A DNA stretch of 64,000 bases from Halocafeteria seosinensis (lineage: Eukaryota; Sar; Bigyra; Bicosoecida), in contig LVLI01000140.1 of NCBI GenBank assembly GCA_001687465.1, forward strand, positions 1-64,000, in the 5' to 3' direction. Both the position numbers and the translations under genes were made by a program. Under the pieces are notes generated by a model. That model saw only the letters and a program-made list of their open reading frames with translations. It had not been told where the DNA came from and did not search any database. The stretch's first letter is position 1. Each line of letters starts with the position of its first letter. Shown here in pieces: positions 9,641 to 20,728 of the stretch.

Positions 9641-12600
9641 ATGCCTCCGCCGCGTAAAACGAAAGCCGAGAGGCGAAAGAACCGCCAGCAGCAGCATCAG
9701 CGTGGTCCAGGCCAAAAGAGTCAGAAGATGATGCTCGGGGAGGACTATTATGGAGGTAATCAGTACGATATTGACTCCATTTTGGACCCGTCGTTGAGTC
9801 AGACAATGAAGGAGACCATGTTTAGAGAAGGGTATGCGTTGGAACATGAAGACAATGAGACGGAGCCCCAAAATGCTGGCTCCGGGGACGACGGCACTTC
9901 AATAGAGCGTCATACGGCCTCTGAAGGACATGATACCGATAGCACAACTCACCATAGTACAGACCAAACCTCTGTCGCGACGCTGGGTGAAGCACTGGAC
10001 TTGCCAAACTCACATGTCTTGGCCAACAAACAGAACTTCAAGAATCTGACACACCGAGAACTACGTCGACTGTCCAAGAGTCAAAGGAAGAAACTCGAGA
10101 AATTGAAACGAAATAAGGAAAAGGAAAAAATGCGAGGAGAAGTTCTGGAATCACTCAAGCGAAATTCGTTGAGTGACGATCAATTGAAATTGATTCGGCA
10201 AAGTGGCTTTGTCGGTCAACGAGTCACGATGAAAGAACACTTGCAACGTGAAATGAGCAAGAAGAAATTAGGTCTGAGTTATACCACCGACTATCTGGTT
10301 AAAAGTTTGGATACAAACACCGATAATGATGAAAGCGAAGTGGAAGATGACGAAGGTAACGATGGGGCGAATGATCTCGAACAAGTTACAACAACCGCGT
10401 CGGCTTTGCCTTCTCAGCAACCGGTTACGACTGACTCAGCTCCTCGACCATCAGAAACCGCGTTCAAGATCAGCACGCCCTTTAGATCCACCGCGGTGAG
10501 CTCCGCTACTTCCACTTGTGGAGATACTCAAGATAGGGTTCCCGCTAGTGAGGAGGGAACTGGAGTCAACGACACCAACCTTGCGAAGCTTCAGAGACTT
10601 CGAGCGAAGAACGCCAAACTCGCTTCCGAAGGCAAGTATGCAATCGATGCCAAGTGGACACCGGAGTTACCCAAGGAAAGGAATAACGACAGTATAATGG
10701 ATGCGGTGGAGAGTCCAAATCTTGTCGCTACAGCTGCTTTAGTAGGTAGCTTCGTATCGCAGTCTTCGGAGATTAATCCGAGCATCAACGCTGGAAAAAC
10801 GACAAATTCTACCTCCGTTACTGCTGCAACGCCGAGTGAACAGTCAAGTCATTCCCAGGAAGTACGAACAAAGAGATGTGTCCATGTAAAGCGGAGTAAA
10901 ACAGTTCAAAAAAGCAGAATGAATCTGCCTGTGTGTCAAATGGAACAGGAAATAATGGAGAAAATCATTGACAACGATGTACTCGTCCTCTGCGGAGAAA
11001 CAGGGTCCGGCAAGACCACCCAAGTTCCTCAGTTTCTTTATGAATACGGTTATGGACTTCATGGCCACTCGATTGCTGTTACTCAGCCCAGACGAGTGGC
11101 TGCAGTATCAATGTCGAGGAGAGTTTCGTTTGAGTTAGGGGGAGGCAGCATGAAGAAAGACCCTGTTGGATACCAAATCCGTTTCGACAGCAGCAACGTT
11201 GGTCGCCATACTAGAATAAAGTTCCTTACGGATGGTATCCTTCTTCGGGAAATCCAGGAGGATTTAATCCTGCGCAAGTACTCATGCATACTAATAGATG
11301 AGGCCCATGAAAGAAACGTTAACACTGATGTGCTCATTGGGCTGCTTTCTAGAGCTTTGAAAGTGCGGAATGAACTCGCTAGGTCCGAGAAAGAACTGAA
11401 AAAGCCGGAATCAGAACGTATCGTGCCGCTTAAGCTTGTCATTATGTCTGCGACGTTGAGAGTGGACGATTTTGTCCAAAATGAAGCCTTATTCCCTACA
11501 CCACCGCCGCTGATTCGCGTCACAGCACGGCAGCATCCAGTTACTATCCACTTCAGCAAGCGCACCGAGTTACAAGATTATGTAAGAGAGGCCGAACGTA
11601 AAATATGCAAGATGCATAAACAGCTTCCAGAGGGTGGTATCTTGGTCTTCCTTACGGGCCAAGATGAAATCGAATACTTGTGTAAACAACTCCAAAAGAG
11701 ACTAAAGCGTAAAAAACGGAAGTATAACGAGCTGGGGAATGACGATGATGCTTTTCAGTCCACGGAAAACGGACAAAACACGGAATCTAAGGAGCAAGAG
11801 CCCCCACTGCACAGAGAAGACGAAGAGAATCAGGACGACACACTCTCCATCTCGTCGAATGAGAGCGAAGGGGAGGAAATGCAGGATGGGGCAACTACCA
11901 CGGAGCAGCACGCTGGCAGTGATGCTACCACAGACGAGACGTCAAAACCAGCCCACGTGCTTCCTCTCTACGCAGCCTTACCTCAGACGGAGCAATCTAA
12001 AGTATTCCAATCTCCGCCACAAGGACATCGCCTTATTGTTGTCGCCACGAACGTGGCCGAAACCTCGTTAACCATTCCTAACATTCGGTAAGTGTGGATC
12101 TACTGAATTTTGTTGTCCCCCCTTGTGCATAGGTGTTTTGGAATTCACCGTTCCAATGGTAAAGAGAACAATTACGGTCTCAATTACCGGTGACAATTGT
12201 AAAGTGGTCTTCACTTTGCATTTGTCTCAATGCCTGCTTAAGTTCTTTCGAAGGGGAACAGTAGTGGGAACTCATAGTACATGTGACCACAACGCTGCTG
12301 TTCAGTGTTGCTTTAGTCATTATGCCTCCGTTGTTCCACACATTCTTGCTTTCTCTCTGCAGGTATGTCGTTGACACCGGTAGAACCAAGAGAAAAGTGT
12401 ATGATAAACGGAGCGGTATGAGTCGATTTGAAATCGGTTGGATCTCACAGGCGAGTGCTGAGCAGCGAGCAGGGAGGGCCGGGAGAACCCGAGCTGGACA
12501 TGCCTACAGGTTATATTCTTCGGCCGTTTTCCAAGATCAATTCCCGTCGTTCGAAGATCCGGAGATTGTATCACTTCCAATAACAAGCATGGTTTTGCAG

Positions 12601-14397
12601 CTCAAGGCTATGGGTATTGTTAACATCCAAAAGTTTCCTTTTCCTACGCCACCCCCAATGCTTTCGTTGAAGAGGTCTCTCAAGTCGCTCATTAACATTG
12701 GCGCACTTACCCCAATTTTTAGTTCGATGTCTCATTCGGAACAAAGTGTTGCAGAGGTGGCATGGGAAACTATCAAGAAGCAATTAGCGTCTAAAGCAAC
12801 GGATAACGATAACTACAGAATGGACGCGGAATCATTGGCACTTAAGGCCTATCTGAATGAGCCAGTTTTCAAAGACAAAGATGGATCCGATAGGTCGTCT
12901 CGAGAATTTTTGAAGCAAATATCGCTACCCTCAGTTGAAGGCGAAAGACTGACAGCCCTGGGAAGAACTATGACAGTGTTACCCTTATCTCCTCACCTGT
13001 CGAAACTTGTACTTTTTGCTTTTACTTCAATAGAATTGGCAAAGAAGGAGGCAAGGAGAATTCAGGATCTAGCGATTCTAATGGTAGCTCTAGCTTCTGT
13101 AGACAACATCACGGTGCGATCTCGCTGCAAGACGAACGAGAACTCGCAGGAATCGTCTAATACGGCTGCGGGAGATACCGAAGAAGAGCAAGCTCAGGAA
13201 ATCGGCAACACCATGTTCAATTTCCACTCTGCAGAGAGCGATATGCTTACATATCTCAACATTGCGGGAGCATTCCTGTATGAGCAATCATTGTCCGCTG
13301 AGAAAGCTGAAGCATTTTGCCGAACGTATACCGTCAAGTACAAAGCGCTCCGGGAGGTTTTGCACTTGCGTGATCAGTTGTGGCGCTATATCAACTCTAC
13401 ACTGTCAGGGCATCTAACGGAGGATAAGCTCTACGAAAAATGCGTAGCGACCTCTTCTGCCGACACAGTTGAAGATGAAGCTCGGAGAGTAAACGAGAAT
13501 GGTGAGTCTAGGGAATACTCAAGCTTACTGCATCCTCCGACAGAGGATGAAAAACTAGTCTTACGCCAACTGCTTTGCATCTCGTCACTGGAGAGGGTGG
13601 CAAGACGGGCTTCTTCAGAGGAAGTAGAGGAGTTATTGCAACGTATTGGGCATGAACGAAAGAAAATCAAAAAAGGTAGCTGGGTCCCATACATATGTTG
13701 CGATGAAGAGTGCCCTTATCCCCTCTTCGTCCATCCCTCCTCCTCGGTATGTAGTAACAGTGTGCAGAACATGCCAAATTGGATTGTCTTTGAGGAGATA
13801 ATATCCACCTCTAGATCTTTTATGCGAGGAGTTTCAGCAATCGATCCAAATTGGCTTCCGAAGTTTGCGGGAGATACTCCTATTTGCAGATTGGGAAAAC
13901 CGTTGGAGGATCCTCTACCTTATTATGACAAAAAGAGAGACGGTGTACTTGCGTATGTCCGTCCTTATTATGGAGACTATAGATGGGAACTACCTCTGTA
14001 TCTGATCACTTATCCACAACATGGGAATCTTACCAAAGAGAAAGTGAAAATCTTCGCGCGAGCCCTCTTGGAAGGTGAAGTTTTCCCCCAGCTGAAACCG
14101 TTGAGGAGCTACTACATTTCTCCACCATCCCATTTAACCAGAGCACTGTCTTCAAGGACAACTTTTCACGATATAGTCACTATGCTGGAAGAAGGGCAAT
14201 CCGGAATTGAGGGTCCTATATGCTCCTCACGAAGCCTAGTCGAAATATGGAAGAAGAATCCGCGTTATCTATTTTCCGAAATTAAGCGCTTGCTCCATAA
14301 GGGAACTGAAGAATTGATGTATAAATGTTGGAATACAATGTTGGAGCAAAACAGATGCGACAATATACGTCAAAAACACCGACAGAAGGGCTACTAA
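9641..14397 (+). CDS. DHX37: DEAH-box RNA helicase DHX37/Dhr1 (ribosome biogenesis)
   Basis: Two exons, 9641-12087 and 12363-14397 (275-nt intron), give 1493 residues. The N-terminal ~430 residues are charged and low-complexity. The helicase motifs appear in order: GETGSGKTTQVPQF near residue 454, LIDEAHERN near 553, IMSATL near 602, TNVAETSLTIPNIRYVVDTG spanning the splice junction, and QRAGRAGRTRAG near 850, then winged-helix, ratchet-like and OB-fold regions and a long C-terminal extension. DHX37/yeast Dhr1 (Ecm16) unwinds U3 snoRNA from pre-18S rRNA in the nucleolus. The acidic insertion between motifs IV and V (about 11740-11940) is typical of the subfamily. The stop codon (14395-14397) overlaps that of the next gene. 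Confidence 0.92.
14394..14397. other. Overlapping stop codons of convergent genes
   Basis: The four bases ctaa serve both genes: TAA at 14395-14397 ends DHX37 on the plus strand and TAG (complement of 14394-14396) ends the ubinuclein-like gene on the minus strand. The transcripts must overlap antisense for the length of both 3' UTRs. Confidence 0.85.
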
Positions 14398-17295
14398 GCA
14401 CCTCCCTTGTTCCGGAAGTCGTCGGGGTGAAATTCGTACACACCTGTTTTGCCTTGTACTTCATGGGGAACAACACCTGCTCTATTGCTGGACTGTCGTT
14501 TCTTGAAGACGATGTCGGTCTGTTGGGTAGGCGGCGACGCACCCGGCGTTAGAGGGGTCCCTACCACGGCAAAGAAGGAAAGATCACACGATTTTAATGT
14601 ACGTGACCAGTCGAACGCGGCACTCCAATAGAGCGGCAGGTTTGCTTTGTTTGAAGAAGCCCATTGAAAAACCCGGTAGCATCCAGGTGAGACAAGCAGT
14701 AGTTGTAAGACATCTGTTGCCACTTCGCGGTCGAACTCCCCCTGTTCCGATAGTTTCTTGACCCGTGCTCTTTCTTCATTCGCTATGCGGCGGATATCAT
14801 CTTCGTGTGTCTTGGAGAGATCAGCATTGAGAGTACTACGGAGTAGGGCAAAAATCTGTTTAAGAGTAAACGCTCTGCAGAAGTTCTTTCTTTGCATCAG
14901 CATGGTAGTGGAATGCAACATACCTGTTCGTACATGTGGTTCATCTCCTGACGATTCTTAATAGTCTGTTGTCGGAGTTTGCGCTTTTCAACATTCATGT
15001 ACTCGGCAAGATGACGACGTTCTGTTCCTCGCAGAGCCCTTCTGCAAACAAGGTGAAGATGCACTGCTTCGCTGTCGAACGTGGATTTTTGGTAAGCTCC
15101 TCTTACCTGTAGTCTACTTGCGCCCGGGCAAGCTCGTATTGAGCATCGACGCACATTGTCAAGAGAAGTCTAAAAGTTCGGGATTTCTGGAAAATATTAA
15201 GCCCCAAAGCCTTACTGTGGATTGCCCAATCAGCGAGTCGGGTGAAGGCATTTCTGAGCCCACAATATGCAAGATAACACCTTTGGTGTTCCGTTAGCCG
15301 CCTGAGATGTCGCTGAATCGAAGCCGCAGGGAACGGAAGGATCGTCATTAACAGAGCAACATACGGCTTCGGGGTCTCCCATGGTGACAGTAAGTCTTTT
15401 ACTTCTGGATCGCTTATGGTACCTTTTCTACACTGCACATCGAGCTGCAGTAGCAACGAGTCTACTGCGAAGTGCCATACTGGAACTCTGTCCCCACAAC
15501 CATCCAGGAAAGGTTTATACAACCTAACACATTGAGTTTTCAATTTGTTGAAGACACGGCGACTTTCATTAGAGAGCGTGTACTCAGGGGCGTTTTCCAT
15601 ATATTCTGACCGCGACTGCATAATCTTTTTGCAACCCTCTAACGCTTCCGTAGGGCTTTGTTTTATAGCACCTATGTCAAATTCTTCACCATAATCAAAC
15701 AACGATTGACTAAACTTAGCGCTACCTCTTCGCGATTTAGTGTCTTCATCATCATCAACAAACATCTTTTGTTCATCATCAGATACCTCCGCGTGATCCG
15801 TCTCTTCCCCGCCTCCTTCGTTCTCGCCCAGTTCCTCGTTTCCTGTCGCATAATACCCTCCGCGGAAGCGTTGACTCTTCACTCTACCTTCAATCGCCGC
15901 AGCCAAATCTGAATCATCCACAAAGCCACCATCGGATTGATAATATTCAATGCGCTTTCTTCGTTTAGATTTTTTCTCTTCGTCAGAGGAATACGACTCG
16001 ACTGAGTCGTTCTCTGGGTCCCTCCCACTACGTTTCTGGCGCTTGGTATTGAACGTTTTCTCGACCTCTGAAACATAAGGAGAACTTAATCCCCATAGTA
16101 GCCGCTGTCCAAAAATAGCTATATGACATACCTTTTGAAGGGACCACCTGAGCAACTAACTCAAGCTTCCGGATAGCGCGGGACATCATCTCAGCCCCTT
16201 TGCTTTGGGACGCTGGTGCTTCCCTGTCATTTTCGTCGGATTGTGAACTTGGCCCGCCACTTCCCACACGACTCTGGAACCACCATCAATGCTACCCAGA
16301 TCGAAATTACCTTACAAGAACGAGATAGTTACCCGTAGACTTACGTTTTCATTTTCGCTACTCTGTATGCGCTTCCACGTGTCTTTCCTAAGCATGTGCT
16401 TAAGTTCCTTTTTCATTTCATCAAGCCGCTCTTTGTATTGCTTTCCGTAATCTAGGATAGCAGTTGATTTATCGTCGTTCCACTCTAGCACCCCTTCGCA
16501 AGACGAGGGATCGTCCAGCGGTGCTTGAATCCTCACAACCGGGAACTCATCCAGCTTTCTCGTTGACGACTCTCCTTGTTCCGACGAGAATCCGCTAGTA
16601 GAGGTCACGGCGGAATCGGGATTAAGCAAGGATTCCAAACGTTGACGATTGGAACTGGAACCGCTACCCATAGTACCCCCTTCGAAGGTACTTGCACTGC
16701 CACCATCTGTTGCCGAATTCGCCGTTACCAATGTACCTTGTGCGTGTGTTCCCTGTACGTTTGCCGCCGTTCCAGTTCCAGAGGTAAAGAATCTACTATT
16801 GGTAGAATGAGTAACTTCCGAGCTTGCACTCGATGGTTGTGGGGCACTCATATGAGTTGCGGCGACATTTGTTTGCGTAGTTCCAGCGCTGGAAGCCACT
16901 GAACCACCAGCTGAACTCATCAAAGGCACATACTTTCGCTTCGATTTAGGCTGCAAGATATTAACATGGCTACTTTCTGAAGAATTTCCAGACGATAATT
17001 GGCTGGAAGAGGTCGTAGTAGCGGGCTTGGAGGAATCAAATGGCCGTGAATCGCCCCCAGGGGCCAATATCGTGCCTTGTAGGACCCCATCAATTTCAAT
17101 TCCATCGTCTTCATTCTCTTCCTCCTCGTCCTCTGCATCATCCTCGCCCTCCTCATCTTGCTCTTCTTCCTCCTCTTGTTCTTCTTCGTCGCTTTCTGAC
17201 CCTAAATCTATCTCAATAGCCTCCTCATTGTCCCTATCGGGCTGGCTGTGAGGGGCCGTCGTCTCTCCATTTTCTCCCCCCTGTTGCTCGTTCAT
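14394..17295 (-). CDS. Ubinuclein/HPC2-like histone chaperone subunit
   Basis: Five exons (17295-16345, 16273-16132, 16067-15107, 15041-14924, 14885-14394) give 887 residues. The N-terminal third is acidic (long Glu/Asp run) and Ser/Thr-rich. The key segment is RIEYYQSDGGFVDDSDLAAA followed by RGGYYATGNEEL, which has the order of the Hpc2-related domain of HPC2/ubinuclein (D-FIDDSE ... GGFYV-G-L). A coiled, basic segment (EKRKLRQQTIKNRQEMNHMY) and the ubinuclein-like middle region follow. The family joins HIRA to deposit histone H3.3. The last intron is only 38 nt and its acceptor (gaaag) is chosen by frame alone, so that boundary is uncertain. The identity rests on one motif plus domain order. 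Confidence 0.6.
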
Positions 17296-18066
17296 TGTCT
17301 CTTGACCACTCCACTACCATGTAGTGTATCCCAATAAGGTATAGAAGCTGTCCTCGCCCCGGTATTATACGTTGTACAGACGCCACAAACAATACAGAAA
17401 CGCGGTCAATTTTGAATTGTAAGGGGATTGACGTACACTGGAGACATAATTACGTGGGAGGGAATGTACCTTAATGTAATTGTTGGACTAAATATATGTA
17501 ATGAAATTTGTGAGAAGATGCAATGAAAGAAGAGTGGCATTTGCACACGGACGCCGCCAAGATTTGTACTGTATGGATTTGTACATGCAACCGTTTCTTC
17601 CATTCAGTGTCAGTTTGTCCGCTACTTACTTGTATTACCATTATGAGCCAATCCATTCGACGAGTACCCTGTAGTGTGAGACTTCCTGGACCTTTGCGGG
17701 TGTTGTTTTGATTCAGCTACTAACCTAAGGCACTCAGGAACGGGTAGTGTAACAAGTCGACGAAAATTTCACTGGAACTCGGTGGTACAAGGAACAAGTG
17801 TACATTCCATGGTACTAAAGCCTCCAGATTTGTCGCTGTCATGATGCAGTGTCATCCCTTATACTGTCTGTACGGATGTCGGTGCAAGTGCCGTCTTCTG
17901 TTTCCTTGCGGCAAGGGATGAAACACAACTTGCGCTTTAGCAAAGGATACATCGTCGAATCATCAACTTGTCAGATTCTTGCGTGTGGTACTACTACCGT
18001 TCACATTCCTAGGATCGTCACGGGCCAAGACCCGATTTCTTAAGGCCTGAGTTCCTCAAGGTGGTG
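17296..18066. other. Intergenic, no gene seen
   Basis: This 770-bp gap lies between the start of the ubinuclein-like gene and the 3' end of the ectoine synthase gene, both on the minus strand. It should hold the ubinuclein promoter and the ectoine synthase 3' UTR and terminator. No domain-bearing frame, tRNA or repeat was found. Confidence 0.5.
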
Positions 18067-18887
18067 TCATTTAGTATTTTGATACATCACCCAAGGAGGC
18101 TTGCACAAGTTTGGGAGATCTTCTCTGGAATACTCGTAGAGCGCATTGCCATCATCATCAACAACCGGGAACACTCCCTCTGGGTTATGATCTTCGGCAC
18201 CAGCGACGGGCGGATTGAACGCACTGCACCTAGAAAAGTAGAGCGGTCGGTTGTGGAGCCTGAGCACTAGCAGTGGTACTGTGCCCACTTACCAACAGAC
18301 GTGCAAGTCTCCGCTAGTTGCACGCAGAAAGTGCCGGTCGTGTTCATTAAGGCAATACAGGGTGCCAGGCCGCAAAGGATAGACTACGCCTTCTCCCTCC
18401 TGCGAAAAATAGAGCTTAATGCAACACAGGTGCAGAAATTCACCTCTTAATTAGACGCTTACGCGCTGGTCTGGTTCAACCAGTTCAATCTCGCCTTTGC
18501 CCTCGGTTACGAAGACTGCTTCAACATGGTTTTTGTACCACAACAAGGAAGAGGTACCTGCATGCGTCGAAAAAGAGTAAACAAGTCCATAAGCAAGCAA
18601 CCGACCTGCAGCCTGTTCTATCTGAAGGTGCATCTGGTATGTTATTGGTACGTACCTTCGTACAGAATGGTGTAGTGGAACGAAAAACCCATTCCGTCCT
18701 GGCGTAGTACGTAGCGACGGCTCTCATGTTTCCCTGACGCTCCTTTGTAGACATTTCCAGAATTCTTCACATCATCTAGAGTCCGGTGAATGAAAGAACG
18801 CTTCTGAAAAGGCTGCAACAGTGAAGTACAGCTTCTCGAAAAACACTTCAATCCCGTTACCAGTCTTCGTCGCATGGCGACCGACAT
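18067..18887 (-). CDS. ectC: L-ectoine synthase with N-terminal targeting extension
   Basis: Four exons (18887-18656, 18557-18463, 18399-18293, 18229-18067) encode 198 residues. An in-frame stop lies just upstream of the ATG at 18887. After a basic, Ser-rich N-terminus of about 50 residues that looks like a mitochondrial presequence, the EctC cupin domain runs to the end: SRRYVLRQDGMGFSFHYTIL, WYKNHVEAVFVTEGKGEIEL, PLRPGTLYCLNEHDRHFLR and CSAFNPPVAGAEDHNPEGVF. The residues that bind metal in bacterial EctC (Glu of HVEAV, Tyr of TLYCL, final His of DRHFL) are present. The enzyme cyclises N-gamma-acetyl-diaminobutyrate to the compatible solute ectoine. Three introns show that it is a resident nuclear gene, not contamination. 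The upstream enzymes EctA and EctB are not in this window. Confidence 0.92.
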
Positions 18888-19204
18888 CTTCAACTGCAGC
18901 TACTGAAGTCTCAAATGAGGTGTAGGAAAAGCAAAGTACGAGCTATTTTCAACGCAACTATTGCACGTCACTTTACAAGACTGTATTTGTTACGTTTTCA
19001 CGTATCTCGTATGTTGTATGAATTGAATTGTGGTAGTGACACTTCAACTTCAGCTTCGCTTCGTGCACTGCACTTTTGCATAACTTCCTCAGACCACTAT
19101 ACCATCGATACGCCATCCGATGCTGAACAAACATTATACTTCTCAGATTGTGTATCATCCGTTGCTGCAGACCATCCACAGTCGTTGAATTACGACGATT
19201 GAAA
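18888..19204. other. Intergenic, ectoine synthase promoter side
   Basis: About 315 bp upstream of the ectoine synthase start, and possibly the 5' part of the unidentified plus-strand gene that follows. A 95-codon plus-strand frame (18915-19202) has no recognisable domain. Confidence 0.4.
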
Positions 19205-20144
19205 ATTCCTGCACAATGATGGTCACTCTACATACAGACCATCAAGGATTAACATTCTGGGCTCCACTCTCATTTTTTCTGGCTCTACAAATCCTCTTCG
19301 CACTTCTTTGAGTGCACCTGCTTCAGCATCGCTGCCTTCTTCGTCAGATCTCATCTTGGAAGATCGCTATACTCAGGAACTTGATCGCCGCTTCTCCAAA
19401 TCCACCAAGGTATAACTCATGGAGAATATACGGAATGGTTACTCTTTAAATTTGAAATTCGCTACTGTAGCTACTATTTGTATTGTTGCCCCCCTTCCAT
19501 GTGTGTATTTGTGCATACATGGTACACCGGTATTACATTCGGTGGAGGACGTTCATTAGTTGTTCAGCTTTAAGTGTTTGACTTCAGAAACAGATAAGCA
19601 TAAAAAATCAGATGCGTTGATAGCTCTGTCCAGTTGTGCTATTTCGTCTCCGATGTCTGGATTCTACTTCGCGCGGACTCTAGTTGACAGAGTGTGGCAT
19701 TGCCATTCGCACTTCCGAGCATCTCCCTATCCGGCGGAGCACATGTTTAACAGTTACCAGTTTCCACAGTAAGTATTGAAGTGGCTTACTCAAAATGTTT
19801 CACTTCGTGTATTGCTTGGCTTCTGTGACAACCTTACTGCTCAGTACTCGTTTGTAAGCAGTTGTCAAATTTCTCCCTTCGGGGTTGTGTTCTGTCTTTC
19901 TGTCACCGTGTGGTCGGGTAACGATACACTGGAACTTGACCTTGGTATTAACAGCGTCTGGTCAGCAACCATAGCGAGTATCGACACTCTGGGTGCACTT
20001 GTTGACCTACATGTATACGGGCTTGAGCTTGAGTATCTCATGTGTCTGGCTCCTGCCGGTTTTTGTATTTCCTTCTCACTTTGCGGTTCCATGACGAGCT
20101 TCCTTTTTCGTTTTCCATATTGGTCGGATCGGCTAGAAACATGA
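19205..20144 (+). CDS. Unidentified multi-exon gene, possible membrane protein, model incomplete
   Basis: Coding-like exons can be chained with good phases: to 19409 (Ser/Pro-rich, ending SDLILEDRYTQELDRRFSK), 19599-19768 (SGFYFARTLVDRVWHCHSHF), a doubtful 9-nt micro-exon 19845-19853, and 19955-20144 (SATIASIDTLGALVDLHVYG, then a hydrophobic segment LMCLAPAGFCISFSLCG). No ATG was found for the first exon. The frames at 20204-20356 (ETEASRWVTGWVKGMLRDGD) and 20340-20475 (ADEEDQEDFDDHRRRAVGR) also look coding but could not be joined. I recognise no family. The pattern fits an integral membrane protein with a charged tail. Confidence 0.3.
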
Positions 20145-20356
20145 GTAGCCATCCATAGCCACTCCCACCTCTCCTCCTCCAGGAGACAGAAGCCAGTCGC
20201 TGGGTTACCGGCTGGGTGAAGGGCATGTTAAGAGATGGGGATCCACTAAGACCGCCAATGCCACACATCAGAGCCAGTACTGACCAACTGTTCAGCATCC
20301 AGAACAAAGAACTATCAGCGCTTATGTGCATACCGAGCACTGGACTCGGAATCTAG

Positions 20357-20728
20357 CCGATGAGGAGGACCAGGAGGACTTCGACGACCATCGAAGACGC
20401 GCCGTCGGTCGCACAGAGGCTTTTTTGTTCCCCCGGAGTCCCCTTGTGCCCTCTGCTCTACAGAAAACCTGCTGAGCATCCGTTGCGTCAAGTTTGTATA
20501 CCGCCACCATAATGTAGCATTCTTTGCTACAGTCGAGTTGGAGTTGTACTGCTCAATCCTCTCACAAAACTAAGCTTTTTTTCTGCTTTTTTACTATTCG
20601 TTTTTGAAGGCGAACTTGCAGTCTAAGCCTTCAAACCTGCGACGGCTTGAACCGGTTACCGACGTAGAATTCGAACGTCTTTGTTCGCTTCCTTGGACCA
20701 TACAGATTCATCTGAAAGGATTTTCTGG
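20357..20728. other. Possible 3' exon and intergenic sequence
   Basis: The first ~120 bp reads as an acidic/basic tail (DEEDQEDFDDHRRRAVG...) that could be the last exon of the preceding unidentified gene. From about 20480 to 20728 nothing is recognisable; it should contain the promoter of the following secreted-protein gene. Confidence 0.3.

Noticed and set aside
18067-18887. Ectoine synthase as bacterial contamination in the assembly
   Set aside because: Three GT/AG introns interrupt the conserved domain and remove in-frame stops only when spliced, which a bacterial gene would not show.
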